Below, in pieces: positions 1 through 15,815 of a stretch of 64,000 nucleotides of DNA. The notes under the pieces are model-generated. The model was given only the letters and a program-made list of their open reading frames with translations. It made no database searches and was not told the DNA's origin. The stretch's first letter is position 1. Each line of letters starts with the position of its first letter. Made by a program: the position numbers and the translations under genes. This stretch comes from Rotaria sp. Silwood1 (lineage: Eukaryota > Rotifera > Eurotatoria > Philodinida > Philodinidae): NCBI GenBank assembly GCA_905250075.1, contig CAJNOP010000035.1, positions 310,001 through 374,000 of the forward strand, given 5' to 3'.

Positions 1-383
1 ATTCACTCTTTTAAAGAGTCAATTTTCTATAGACATGTTCTTAAAACTTTAGCAATACCATACTATTTTTCAATATATTGACTATTCACATGTATATAAT
101 TATAGGTCTACTCATCTTAACATTTCTTATGAGTGTGAAAAAAGCAGTTCATCAAAATAACACATGGTAGTTTGCAAACTTGAAAATTTTGTGTTTAAAC
201 TAGATTGACATTCATCATTTTCTATAGTGACACAAATGTATATGTATTTTTATTTGTTAATCTGTAAGAACACTTGATAAGAATCTTCGAAAAGACATAG
301 AAGCAAAAAGAAATGACCATTTCATTTTAAAATTTTGTTCGTAGACATAAAAATGCACTACTTCTTTTTTTTTCATGTTCTAG
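1..383. other. Non-coding, probable intron
   Basis: No coding frame is recognised here. The stretch ends in a pyrimidine-rich tract and TAG at 381-383, which acts as the splice acceptor of the Myb-like gene, so it is probably an intron of that gene. Confidence 0.5.
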
Positions 384-1412
384 ACGTTTTACACAAACTG
401 AAAAAGATCTTCTTTTATCCATGTACAAATATCGTTGTTCAGTAATAAAAGATTATCGTTTTTGTGTTTCTTATGCTGCTTATCTACTTGGTGATCGATG
501 TTTACGTGAAATAACTCATGTATGGACATATCTTAATCCTGATATACAAAAAAATTCATTTACACCAGACGAGGATGCTATTTTACTTCAACATGCCAAT
601 CAAACTTCATCAATTTGTTGGTCAACATTAGCTGCTAGTCATCTACCTAATCGATCAGCTGTTCAATGTCGACAACGTTATTCGCAATTAACTAAAGTAC
701 AATCGACTGAAAAGACAAAACAAACAAATCAAAAAGTAACTGTTAGCAATAATAATCATTCGTATCAAATGAAAACGAATATATTATTTTTATACACACT
801 AATCTTCAATAGTCACAGAGGCATTAAAAGTTTCTTTTAATTATTTTCATATGTTTTATTATATATATGTTTGCGATCGTTTTTATGAGTTGTTTCTAAA
901 TCTCTGATAAAGTACTTGAAAATTGATGTAAGAATGAATCACACATTACAATATTCAGTGAACTATGAAACCAATGTGAAATAACCGACGTAATTAATCA
1001 TAATGACAAAAATAACAGAATTAGCATTTTTCAGCAGAGCATCAAAGAAAAATATCTATTAAAATATTTTCTTTTTTTTTTAGGTTTCTAAAAAATTCAG
1101 AATTCATTTTTTTCTTGCTTTTTTTTTTAGACAAATTCTTCTCGTGTAACGAACTATATTCAATGGTTACAAAAACAACCAATTCACACTCAAAAGTTTC
1201 TCCAACAGTTTTATTCAAAATCCCGTTTGACTCATCTACACAAATCAATAATTGAAATGCATTCAAATAAAATTGAATTATTAATGCAAAAATTTGATAA
1301 CAATCAAAATAATATTATTAAATGTTTACCATTACGAGAATTCATTCTTAAACTTAATCAGTCAACGGTGACTATTGATGAAATCTACGCAAAATTTGTT
1401 AATAATTTGTGA
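384..1412 (+). CDS. Myb/SANT-domain protein, 3' part (SNAPC4-like?)
   Basis: Two exons fit in phase: 384-735 and 1131-1412, ending in TGA. The intron 736-1130 starts GTAACT and ends in a T-tract plus TAG. The first exon opens RFTQTEKDLLLSMYKYR and later has a second Myb-like half with FTPDEDAILL, a tryptophan, LAASHLPNRSAVQCRQRY. The R-S-x-x-QC-R-x-RY ending is typical of Myb repeats, including those of SNAPC4 (the DNA-binding subunit of the snRNA activating complex). A nuclear DNA-binding role follows from the family. Upstream exons lie outside the window, so length and true start are unknown. The C-terminal exon is Gln/Asn-rich and was not recognised. The gene converges with the polyQ gene on the minus strand, 193 bp away. 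SNAPC4 is a guess; any Myb-type regulator would fit. Confidence 0.6.
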
Positions 1413-1605
1413 TATAAATAATAGTTTTTTTTTGTGTTCTGTGGTCTATGTTATGGACATATGACATCAAATAACTTTTATACATTCAACAAAAACGAAG
1501 ATAAAGAAAAATATATATGAAAATACTTTTTTTTTTCTGTTTGGTATGATAATGAGATTTATGTTTTTCCTGTAGTTAAAAAGGAAGAACAAAAACAAGG
1601 AGTAA

Positions 1606-3527
1606 TCACAGAGATGATGAAGGACGTTGTTCATTTTTATAGGCATGAAGTAAACGTTTTTTTAATGGTACACTGTGACCAGATGATAATGGTGGTGACG
1701 ATAACGAGGCATTCGATGGATTAGATATGGTAGAAAGTGATCGTTGCATTGGAATTTCATATATATCTGGTCGATTATTTGTCGCCTTAAAATAAACAAA
1801 CAGAAAACAAGTTATTAGCAGCAAATGTCATAGCCTAATTTTTGTTTTGAATCAATCAAAAATATGTTTTTTTTTCTTGCACTTAATGTCCAATGAATGG
1901 ATTTTATTAGGAATGTCACAAATATTTTTCTACAAAATTTGCCTGTTTTATTTTCATAAATAATATTCTCATCTGACGACGCTGATTTTCCTTTCCATGA
2001 AATTTTATTAACAGTACAATACATACAATGGTTCGAATTAAACAAATGATATTAGTTCTAGTTCAATGTGTTAGATTAACATGATCACATACAGATTAAA
2101 ATAAGCCTGTTTTGATATGTAACAAAGATATTATGCTTGTGAATTGTATTTTTAATCGATACTTCCATGGATAGTCAACTGTAAAAAACCACAAGGTTTT
2201 CAGAAAATACTTTCGTGTGTGGAATGAAATGCATCAATCGTTTTGATAAATACAAATATTCAAATATACTCAATAAATCATAGTGCCAGGACCAAAATAC
2301 TTGAAAACATCGACTATCGCTCAATAACAGTCAGGAATAGCCAAAGTTTTTAAGTATTTTAGTCCAAGTACCATGATTTATTGATTCAATTTGAAGATTA
2401 TTTTACCAAAATGATCAGCATAACGACCTCTGTAAAGTTCTATAGACGAAACAATCTTCTGAGAATCATGTGATTTTTGCAGTTGGCTACTCATGCACGT
2501 GCTCATCAAAAATATGATTCATAAGTAGTTTGTCGATGGTAGTATATTATTTAATAAAAATATCAGAATCGCTATCGATAGAACACATCGAGAAATAATC
2601 CTTTTAAGTACAATAGATAAAATGATCTTAATATGTTACATGTTTTCAATAAATAATAATAAAATAAAAACATATTTATGTCATACTATAACTAGCCAGG
2701 AATATATTTTAATAAGAAAAGTACTCAGTCAAACTAATATATATTAAAAAACTTTTGCTACTTTATTTTAGCTAAGAACCATTTTTAAAATTGAAAATAA
2801 TACAAAACATCATTATAAATTTAGGAATAACAATTTACTTTATGGATTTTTATTTTAAACAGGTTAATTGTCAAGATCCTCGATTTATACGCTGAAGGAA
2901 AAGCAAAATATAAATTCTTTTTAATTTACTGTCATATCAAATAGCTTTTTTTCAAAATTGTTATCTTTTTTATGTCCATGTCTCTCAAATGTACTTTAGA
3001 GGACATTAACTAGGAAAGAAACTTTTAACATTTGTTTTTATCCGTCGTAGATTATTGCGAAGAATTCTTTATTAATTTTTTTCTAATAATATATATATCT
3101 AAAGGGACAACTTTTTCGTTGTTGCTTTTTTTTTCATGACAGTACAAATCAGTTTTGTCCTACTTTCCCTTTTTCGAGCTAAAAACGATTTCGATAACAA
3201 CATATTTTTCTTTCTTCTTTCTTCTCGCAATATTTACTTTAGTTTTACGTGATGACGTCGCAATTGTTTGATGTGGTACAATAGAAGGCGATGATGCATT
3301 AAGTGATAAAGGTGAAACAGGAGTCGGTAATGCTAGTTCAGCTGTCACAGGATAACGACAACAATTGCATGATGGTGATGATGATGAGGAAGATGAAGAT
3401 GAACAAGGTGTTGTAGATAAGTGATTATGATGAATATTAAATTGTGCATAGGCTGGTGAATTTAGATTTAATTTATGATAAGTAAATGGAGCTGAATTAG
3501 TTGTTGAACTGTTTATTGGTGATGAAT

Positions 3528-3578
<51 letters not shown>

Positions 3579-4953
3579 GATTTTGATGATGAGAATGATG
3601 ATGATGTGATGTATCGAAACGATATAAATCATTTTGATGATGATGAGGACGATGACTTGATGTTGAATTTAACGATGATGCTGAACAATCAAGTTCAAAT
3701 GGATCACGTATAGTAAATGGAGCACTATTTGATGATTTATTCAGTGGTGGTGGTGTTGACACTGGTTGTTTCGGAGTGACTCTTTAAAGTATTTCAAAAA
3801 AAGAAATTCAAAATAAATAGATTTTTAACTTTTGTTTAGTTTACCTTTTTCGTTTTAATTTTGATTGTAACAATGCTTGAGCATTATTAGGTGTATTACG
3901 AGCACTAGAGAGATTCTGAAATATGCTAGGTGTCGAACCTATTACACGTAAAACAAATGATTGTGTTTTATTGTAAGAAGATATAAACTTACTATTTCTA
4001 GTAAGTGTTGATGGTGCATGTTCAACATCAAGTTCTCGACGTATTAAATATTCAAAGTCTTTTGAATATTCTGGTGATGATGGTCGTGCTTTTGTTATTG
4101 TCATCTTCGATGTATTATCACTTCGTTCTTAAGATGAAGAAATAAAGGAAAAACAAAGAAAATGATAATATACATGTATAATAATTTTATTTACCTGTAT
4201 TCATTAGTAAAGTTCTTGTAATAGAACTGCGTGAACGTTGTATTCCCGTCTCTGATCCATTATCATTATTATTAGTTACACTTTGAGTTGATTGATCATC
4301 AAGGATTTGTTGGTTAATTTCTATAAGAAATCAAAAAATAAAAATGAAAGAACTTTGATTGTAAATAAATAGTTAACCTTCATATTGTTGATTATTTAAT
4401 GGTTGACCACCAAGGAGTTTTGCTACAGATGAAGTTCGACGACGTTGTTGTGCAGGTGTATCTTCTGAATGCTCTAAATATATGTACATTTAATAGATGT
4501 TGTCTTGTAAAACATCTATTTTTTTGCTTTAGTTAACAATAATTTACCTATGGTAGGCAACGGAGAAGATGATGTTCCTTGAACATTATTTATTTGAGCG
4601 GGAGAAAGCGCAGAATCTGTTGGAATGTCAGTTGTATTTAGCGATATATCATTAGAATATGAATTATCGTCTATGACAAGTAAAGTAGGACAAGATGGTG
4701 ACGAAGATTGTGACGGCTAATAAAGCAATCAAGTAGAAAATCAAATGAAAAATATATGTAAGCATCATTTTTTTTCTATACGATTGATATTAATAAGAAT
4801 AGAATGACAGAAAAAAGTAAAATTAAATGTTACATACATTAGAAGTAACAGGCGGTGTTGTTCCTTGTCGTGTTTGTGAGTTATCGTCAATATCAACACT
4901 GTTTCCTTCATCCATACTTGACAAGTACATACTTTTGTATAAGCTAAGATGAT
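1606..4953 (-). CDS. Disordered polyQ/His/Ser-rich protein, unknown function
   Basis: Seven exons chain in phase on the minus strand: 4838-4953, 4548-4716, 4378-4473, 4195-4320, 3845-4127, 3238-3781 and 1606-1785, about 504 codons, ending in TGA. The start is uncertain: an in-frame ATG lies in the first exon listed (YKSMYLSSMDEG), but an upstream exon is possible. The protein is almost wholly low complexity: Ser/Thr/Pro-rich, basic patches (RRRTSSVAKLL, KLKRKR, PLKKRLLHAY), a His-rich stretch, about 18 glutamines (3531-3580) and a run of nine serines. R-x-x-S/T motifs suggest kinase sites. Basic clusters plus polyQ point to a nuclear regulator, but that is inference; no domain was recognised. 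The intron before the last exon (1786-3237) is long for this window and carries a hairpin repeat. Confidence 0.55.
2271..2383. repeat. Short hairpin (MITE-like) inverted repeat
   Basis: CAATAAATCATAGTGCCAGG at the left and its near-complement ending ...ATGATTTATTG at the right form arms of about 45 bp with a short loop. It lies in the last intron of the polyQ gene. The size and hairpin shape suit a small non-autonomous element; no target duplication was assigned. Confidence 0.6.
3531..3580 (-). repeat. CAA/CAG trinucleotide run encoding polyQ
   Basis: An almost pure GTT run on the plus strand reads as CAA (Gln) codons on the minus strand inside the large exon of the disordered protein. The opposite strand shows an open frame of valines, which is a shadow of this repeat. 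Confidence 0.9.
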
Positions 4954-6920
4954 CTGAAAAGAAAAGAAAAATATAGACACAGTTTTATTTGATTAAAACT
5001 TTCATCTATTTTTCCTCTCAGATCGTAAAGTCTTACAATAGATATGCGCTTTTCGCATTGAAGCATTTACTTCCTTTTTTGTTTTAAGTACTTTCTATTT
5101 TTCCTTCATTTATTTTTATTCAAGAGAAAGTAATATAATTTCTTTTACAAAATAAAAGTTAATATTAAACGAAGAAACCTATGTTCATATCTATTTATAA
5201 ATATCAATAGACTAATGAACAAACAGATATTATTAGTGGAGATTTGCACTCTTATGAAGACGTGTAGTCTGATATCGATAACATATGCATTCGCACACTT
5301 GATATTAAAAATAAAAACTGATAAAAAGTGTTTGCTTTCTCATAACGCTGAGTTAGACAAGTATATAGAAATAAACACACCCATAAACTTTTAAACGAGA
5401 AGGTAAAGTGTTAGTTACAATAACAACAGCAGTGCGTTTTTCTTATTCGACTCTTCATCCCTTTTTTCCTCTTCGACTCCTTCATCTCATGAAACTGAAT
5501 GGTATGAGCGCACAGACTGATATTTTTTCTTTTCACAACGAATAGACTCACTTGTTGGCTGACTGGCTGAGAGTAAAAGGAAAGAAATGCGTGTAATAGC
5601 GAAAGAAACCGAAAGAATGAAAAAGAACTGGAGAAAAAGAAAAAGAAGAAACAGAGCGGACGGATACGAAAAAGAATGGATTGTGTGCAACCATGCAAGC
5701 AACAAGAAGAAAAAGAAAGGCATATTCGAACTCCTATGGATGTCATTTAACACAAAAAAGACAGACACAAAACACACTATCATTTAGGTCAATAAGTATG
5801 GAATATGCAAACATCTATATATCTTGTAGAAAAAAAAAAACTTTGTCTAACGACAAAGAGAAGAAAACATGACTAGAAAGTGCGCAAAAGAGAAAAATAA
5901 GGAAAACAAAGAATAAACTCATATGTATATATCAGATATATCTATATATAGATAGTATTAATTATGTATGCATGCATTATTAAATTCGAATCTATAAAGA
6001 AAAGTATAAAATAGATTATCATTGTTTCTTTGTATTACTACACGAAATACAGACACCTTTTGTTTGACCTTTTCGATTCATATTTTAAGTATTATTTCAT
6101 TTTTTTTTTGTACTGATTCAAAGAAAGAAAAAACAAACTATATTTACATTGTCGCTCTGTTTGACATGTACATCAAATATTGACAAAAAAAACTGATCAT
6201 CTAATTTTTGAAAAACAAAATCAGCAATTTTTATTTTTTTTTCCTATTATTATAGACATATTTGTATTTATTTTTTGGTACCACATGATTTGGTAAAAAA
6301 AATTGTTATTAGCCATGTTTTCAAGTGAGAATAGTTCAAAAAAATATAAATAAAAATTATTCATAATTAATACTGATGAGAAAAAAGAACTCATATAAAA
6401 GCTTTTCCTCTTAATAATTTCCATGAAAGAACTTTTTTAATCGAAGTACTTGAAAACTTATGATAGTCAAGAAGAAAAGAATGAAAATAACAGCGCATAT
6501 TTTTATTGAAATAATTTCTTTTTCTGTCTAAATAATAAATTTAGATAATTGATCTTGCAATAAAATAAAAAATTTAGATGACATTTTAGAAATACCATCA
6601 AGAAATCTTTCAAATTAAGATTAATAAAATAATGTGTAGAAATAGATAAAAGAAATTCAATACTTTGCTTTGATATCTTTTGTGAATAAAAACATGTTTG
6701 AAATGACTTTTTCCATCTGTTATTTCTCAAACTTGGACTATTTAATAATCATTTCTATTAATAAAGCATTTCTTCAACCTGTCTTATGTATTATTCATGA
6801 TGTCATTTTTTTTTTTTTATTCTGAAAAATATCAGCTATTACGTGACAATGTTTTTTATCATTAACCTCGATTAAGTTTATTAATTTTGAATAAACTTGT
6901 TTTTGTTTTAATGATTGTAG
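4954..6920. other. Intergenic, divergent 5' flanks
   Basis: This separates the polyQ gene (-) from thymidylate synthase (+) and should hold both promoters. It is AT-rich with long A and T tracts and a purine-rich stretch near 5570-5730. Open frames on both strands here are low complexity and unconvincing. The last 20 bp are a splice-acceptor tract abutting the TYMS start codon. Confidence 0.5.
6900..6920 (+). promoter_or_regulatory. Splice acceptor abutting TYMS start codon
   Basis: A T-rich tract ends in TTGTAG, followed directly by ATGGCT. An acceptor right at the start codon means either a 5'UTR intron or a spliced-leader trans-splice site. Bdelloid rotifers are known to trans-splice a leader, so the second reading is attractive, but no leader or upstream exon is visible here. 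Confidence 0.5.
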
Positions 6921-9858
<2,938 letters not shown>

Positions 9859-12188
9859 ATAAACTTTACATTAGAAGATATGAACATATAGATCTGTGAT
9901 TGAAATTTTTTTCTCTTAATTGTATTTACTACATTATTTGTGAAGCAAAAAGGCATTTAAAATCTCATACTTATTCTTCTAATAAACTCTTGAAAACATT
10001 GTAACACATAGGAAAGTGGATGTTGTGAGATCATTTTTCAAAAAATGATTGTCATTGTCGTAAGAGGAGCTCTTAATCCTTTTGATAAAACTATTGACAT
10101 GTAAGCATGAGCACGTCTCATTAGAAGAAAGATAAAATGTTCTTATAGTCGAGGACATCGTTAAACATGACATTTTGTTTGATCTATTTTCAAAGATAAT
10201 GATAGATTTAGAGATAAATGTCTTTAGCTTTCATTGTCTCTCATTTTATTTTTAGTATTGGCAGTGGGTAGATGTTTATTTTTCCTTATATTAAGACTTC
10301 TTATAGAGTTAACTTGGTTCGTCTACGCTATAAATAGAATCATAGAGCTAATTCCAGTAGAAAAACATATTTTTCTCAAGAGAATAATATTCTTTGTTAA
10401 TGGGAATCGAAAAATATTCCAAAAGATTGTGCATCATAAACAATGCGTGATCACCCACGAACTAATGCAACACTCAGAAAAATAGAATTATTTGTTTTCT
10501 CGCGTCATTTAATTATTACTGGGTATCAAATTAAGTAACATATGTCTAGATAAATTGATATTTTCTTCTAATCTTTGTACTTTCAACGTTTTTTCCTGTA
10601 GAGAAAAGGATAAATACATAAATGAAGAGACGTATTTAGATTTCTTAATTTCATTGCTACCTTAAATAAATTGATGAAGCCTCGTCTGACACCTCATAGT
10701 CGATAAAGTACAATCAACAGAGAAAAAAAATCATCTATCAATGATATGTAATATTGTATTATTAAACATACGACACTTTTATGAGAAAAATCTAAATTTA
10801 GCAGTTAATCTTGGTTTTCTATACTTAGCCATGCTTGCATATTTGTGTCGGCATAACTCTTGTCAGAAACTTCTGGAAGTTGTCATTTTTACAAATTAAG
10901 AAAGGTCGATGATCTTCTAATAGTACTTCTGAAAATAGAAAATAAAAGTATACTTTTCTTTCAACAAGTGACGAACAAACTATGTTCGATTCAATTTCTT
11001 TAAATGTCTAATTCAAAGTGTAATAAAAAGATATGTGTGAAATAAGAAATAATTCATAGAATACTGATTACTATATGAAATATTGCTTCTGTATTATAGT
11101 AAAATATGAAACACTGAAAATAAGCAACCAATTTCAACAAACGTTTTATTTCAATCGATACTGATTAATAAGAAAATAAATTAGTTTTTGTTCGATTATT
11201 GATGTGCTTCTACAAAAAAAACGGGTTTTTAATAAATTGAAATTCGATACACTTTTCTCTTTCATTAATTTTGTTATTTATTTTGCTATCATAGAAATGT
11301 GTCAAAAATAAAATTAGAAGTAATATTTCAAAGACGTGACGTAAGGTCATTTAGTAGCAGAGTGATTTAACCTTTTGGGTACCGACCAAAAATACACAAA
11401 CGCAAAATAGATTGGCTTGCCACGGCGTACATTTTCTTTTCTTAATGCAGGAGTCTAACATGAGCCGTAAGAAAATGATAATGTTGAAAGCTTCTTCTGT
11501 TTGACGTTTGTCTTTATGCAAATGTATTGAAGAAATATGTATTATAAGTGATTACATTAGTTTCACGTGATGAGAAAACTTATGACGCATATATGCGTCA
11601 CCGATCACCTAACGGTTAATTAATATTGAATAAAAAAAGGCTAATCACTGGGATGTCTAAGAGTAGAAATAAACATCATATATACTTGTCGTTTTTTAAA
11701 TAATAAAAATTGCGTACAGATTTTTTTCTTTGACATTTCGATAAAGTCATTCATGAATCGCACTTTGAAAGATTACTGAGTCGAATACAACCAATAGATG
11801 TCTACAGATACTGAAGACGATTACATTTTTTTTGTAGGTAGTCATGTTACATAACGTGTCGTTATTGCTAATCGCTTTTTTTTTGTTGAATCATAATTAT
11901 CGATTTATCTCCTATGCAATGAAAATTACACCTTATATGTTGATAACATTTATTTACCTCTACATATCATCTAACAACAAGACTCTACCTATTTGTTTGG
12001 ATGGTATGGTAGAACAAGATAAGAGAAAAAGAAAAGGTCGTAATAAATAATGTAAGGGCAAAAATTATGCAGAGAATGCTTCGATATACTTTAGATCAAA
12101 AAAAATAAAAGAATAAAAAGAAATGTTTTGATAAAATGCTTTTCACTTGTGTTTTATTTTCGTGCTTTTAGACTTTTTAATTTTAATT
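9859..12188. other. Intergenic between TYMS and Kv-beta gene
   Basis: AT-rich. Short open frames at 10234-10485 and 11844-12050 are preceded by acceptor-like T-tracts plus AG, but their translations are low-complexity and matched nothing known. A TTTTAG acceptor motif ends near 12171, 18 bp before the next start codon. Confidence 0.5.
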
Positions 12189-13403
12189 ATGTCAGCTACA
12201 AATAAAAGTTCTAAAGAACTGATGGAATATAGATACTTGGGTCGAACAGGTCTTAAAGTTAGTTTGTTATCTTTTGGAGCATGGGTAAGTTTGTAAAAAA
12301 ATAATAAGAAAATTTTCTATTCTATGAACTATTTATAAAGGTAACATTTGGTGAACAAATTGATGCAGTTGAAGCATATAATTGTATGAAAATTGCTTAT
12401 GATAATGGTTGTAATTTTTTTGATAATGCCGAAGTATATGCTTCTGGTCGAGCTGAAACAACTATGGGTCAAGTACTTAAGAGAATGTTCGAACAAGATG
12501 GTATTCAACGAAGTGATTTAGTTATTTCAACAAAAATTTTCTGGGGTACACCATATTATCATGATCAAGTTAATAAAGCAAATTTAAAAGGTTTATCACG
12601 TAAACGAATTATTGAAGGCATACGAGGAAGTTTAAAACGATTAAGTCTTGAATATGTTGATATTGTTTTTGCACATCGTCCTGATTCACATACACCAATG
12701 GATGAAATTGTTCGAGCATTTAATTGGATCATTGATCAAGGTTATGCTTTCTATTGGGGAACATCAGAATGGTCGGCTGAAGAAATTCGAGAAGCCTGGG
12801 AAGTAGCTGACAAACTTAATTTAATTGGACCATGTGCTGAACAACCACAATGTAAATGAGTATTTAAATATTAATGATATAATTCTTTTTGTTTTCTTCG
12901 TAGACAATATGTTCCATCGTACTCGATTTGAAGTTGAATATGCACGCCTTTATAAACCTCCAATTAGTTATGGTACAACTATATGGTCACCATTAGCATC
13001 GGGTCTTTTGACTGGAAAATATAGCAATAAACATTTTGAGAGTGGTGATAATCGTTTAGGTCTTAAGGGAAATTTATCATGGCTTCGAGAACAACTTGAA
13101 TCTGGTCAAGGTCTCAATGGTCTTGAAGAAAAAAATGTTGATCGTATTATGGAAACAGTTGAAAATTTACGACCAATTGCTGAAAAATTAGGTGCAACAT
13201 TAGCACAACTGGCTCTTGCTTGGGCAGCTAAAAATTCTAATGTAAGCACAGTTATTACTGGTGCAAGTCGTTCAAGTCAAGTGACAGAAAATTTCAAAGC
13301 ATTAACATTTATTTCAAAATTAACACCTGATATTATGGAAGAAATAGAACAAGTCTTAAAAAATAAGCCAAAACATCCATATGATTGGACATTAATGAAT
13401 TAA
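12189..13403 (+). CDS. Kv-beta-like aldo-keto reductase, plant/fungal type
   Basis: Three exons, 12189-12284, 12341-12851 and 12904-13403, give 368 residues. The fold is the NADPH-dependent AKR6 (voltage-gated K+ channel beta) barrel, cytosolic. The catalytic tetrad is visible as Asp60 and Tyr65 in FFDNAEVYASG, Lys97 in STKIFWG and His144 in FAHRPD. Animal Kv-beta has Asn at the last position, plant and fungal members have His. Other diagnostic blocks also follow the plant KAB1/fungal pattern: GTSEWSAEEI, EQPQYNMF, SPLASGLLTGKY, LAQLALAW and NVSTVITGAS, where animal Kv-beta has TSRWSS, EQAEYHMF, ACGIVSGKY and SSVLLGAS. It may act as a reductase rather than a channel subunit. A transferred origin is inference from these motifs; the three-exon structure shows it is domesticated. 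The start ATG gives an N-terminus just long enough for the family. Confidence 0.93.
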
Positions 13404-15531
13404 AATTAGTTTTTGGTTTTTATTTTTAAGAAAAAGAAGTAATATGCATGTTAGTCTTATTGAAAATAAAAACACATGAAGGCATTCAAATGTCAAAAGT
13501 AGTAACCATTTAAAAAGATAATTACCTGTATTCTATAAAATTGCTTATATTTTTGTCTATTGAATATCAAATGTAAGCATAAGATAATAATATTTATATT
13601 TTTGTTAATGTTCTATAAACATTAAAAAGTATTTTATACATACTGAGAATAATTTTATGGAATATCATTCAATGATTTTCAGCTTAATATTTTTTTCTAT
13701 ATACTATTGAATTTTGGTCGATTGACATTTTGCATAATACAAAAATGAATTTAGATATATATTGAATAATGAATGATAATTGTTCATATATGTTCATCAT
13801 TTATAGATAATCGATATTAAGCAAAATCATACCAATGTAGTTGTTCATTCTAAATTATTTGTACATCTAGATTATGATGTGATTGTTGACTTCAAGCTTA
13901 TTATATGTAAAATTGAATATCACGATGATCAAGTCATCAATTTTTTTTCTAGTGTATATTCTATTCATCGTTTAACGAGTAAATGTAGACGAGATTAATA
14001 GATTTTAAAAAAAGGCTTTATATCCTTCTCGTGGTATAAGATAGTCAAGAATGCATGAGATTATTTTTTTACAAGGTTATTAAATAAGCTGAAAATCAAT
14101 TTCATAGGATTATGCAAGGTCATTTTATTTTTGCCGCATTTTGAAGGTAATAACAACAACATTAATGCTGAAGACAATACTAGGTTCACATAAGTCTATA
14201 ATAAATAAAAATTAATGTACATGATGGAATGAGCAGAAAATGGTTAAAAAGCAACAATCAGAAAGCACAATGAAAAACAACACTATAGTCATTAAAGTAC
14301 ATATCCAGAATTTAAAAAAATGACAAAAATATCCATAATATCTTTACGTAAAAATATACGGCATAAGCTATGTCGTTTTCAATAGAAATATTTAATCGAT
14401 TCTGCATCACATTCAATATCTGTCTTATTTAGACATATTAGAAGTAATGTATTGTTGGCACAGTTTAGCCAACAAATATTTTATTCTAATATTTAATTTC
14501 AATTTGAATGCATACATTGAGTTATTTAATATATCATGTCTAATACGATATTGAGCATAGTTATTTGAATATTTATCTTCTAGAAAATAAAAATATCACG
14601 AAAAACAACGCAAAAATGAATTTATTAACAGATCAAATTGCAAATCATTTCAATTTTCATCAAAGTTTAAAATTAATAAATTCAATTGCAATAATGTTTT
14701 ATACATACAAATAATGCCTTGGAAATTTAACTAAAAGGTTTCAATTAAATAAATATTGAAGACTAATACAAAATTGAATTGTGAAAAATTGGATGCTTCT
14801 TTATTAGTTTGACATGTAGTATTAATTATTGATGAAAAATTATTTTAATACAACCTACAAGTAATAACATGTCTATAGATTTCAGGTGTCGCGTTGATAT
14901 ACATAACTTTTTTTTTTGCATTGTTTTTTCTGTCATTTCTACTTTTAGAAAAGCACCAAAAAGATCAATTAAAGGATATTTCATTTATCTTATTTAATAT
15001 TGGATAAACTTATAAATGTACTTATAATAAATTAAGTTGACTAAACTTAAATTTCACATTTTTGTATGCATGGATAGTATATAAGAAACCAAATAACAAA
15101 ATTGTTTTTAAAAGTTCCTTTGTACTATTTATTGAATACGATTAGTTTAACAATCGTATTATATTCAACCAATATCATGGCATAGATACCATAGTTTTAT
15201 ATGATGAACACTATTCAAATATAGGATGAATATCAAATTTAATATAAAATAAAGAACGGCTTAAAAAAAACGATATGTATAAGATCAAGAAAATATTTTC
15301 GAAAAGTTCAAGCAACAAATTTTATACTTTTATAAGTATTTGTTTTTGATAGATTCTTTTATTAAGTTCTGTATTTTTAAAAATATCTATACTCATTCTT
15401 ATTATTTAATTCAACGAGAAAATTCTACATAGATATCGAAAAAAACTGATTATAAAAAACTGATTGTTAATGTTCATATATGCATTTCAAACACAATAAT
15501 ATAATGTAGAAGCATAGATTTCTTTTTGTGT
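13404..15531. other. Intergenic, nothing recognised
   Basis: Very AT-rich spacer between two genes transcribed towards each other. No gene, RNA or clear repeat pair was seen. Confidence 0.6.
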
Positions 15532-15815
15532 TCAATTTTGTCGAAGTGGTGGATATTTAACATTTTTATTTGCATCTAAAATGACACGTACAAAACCACT
15601 TTTGATTGTTGCTTCAGCTTCTGGTGTGCCATCATCGACTACTTCAATATTTTGTTCACCTATTTTTTCAACAAAATAGAAGTTCATATGTTTTTTTTTT
15701 ATTTTATATCAATGTTCTTCTTACCATCTTGTTTAATTGTTTCAACTGCTTCTTTTTCAGATTTGCCAACAAGATCATACCAACGTTTGCGTAGATCCAT
15801 ACAACCACCACTCAT
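15532..15815 (-). CDS. Potato inhibitor I (eglin-like) protease inhibitor
   Basis: Two small exons, 15725-15815 and 15532-15659, join in phase (KQD|GEQ) into a 72-residue protein. It starts MSGGCMDLRKRWYDLVGKSE, continues KEAVETIKQD and ends FVRVILDANKNV-KYPPLRQN. Tryptophan plus DLVGKS-EA-x-x-I, then an exposed loop, VRV and a hydrophobic C-terminal strand, is the layout of the potato inhibitor I family (MEROPS I13: eglin c, CI-2), small inhibitors that plug serine proteases with a reactive-site loop. The loop reads DDGTPEAEATIKSG, one residue longer than eglin's in my alignment, which would put Glu or Ala at P1; inhibitory activity is therefore uncertain. No signal peptide is visible. An upstream ATG exon (ending near 15911) would join out of phase, so the start inside the first coding exon is preferred; 15816-15829 would be 5'UTR. 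Confidence 0.8.

Noticed and set aside
3501..3713. Open frame of valines on the plus strand
   Set aside because: It is the antisense of the polyQ/polyHis-coding exon; the repeat keeps the frame open.
5411..5872. Several overlapping open frames on both strands
   Set aside because: Low-complexity Lys/Phe/Ser translations from purine/pyrimidine-rich DNA; likely 5' flank.
10234..10485. 83-codon frame after a T-tract and AG
   Set aside because: The translation is hydrophobic, AT-driven and unlike any protein; no partner exon was found.
11844..12050. Short frame with a signal-peptide-like start and a basic tail (DKRKRKGRNK), preceded by an acceptor
   Set aside because: It could be a small secreted peptide, but random AT-rich sequence gives similar hydrophobic starts and there is no other support.
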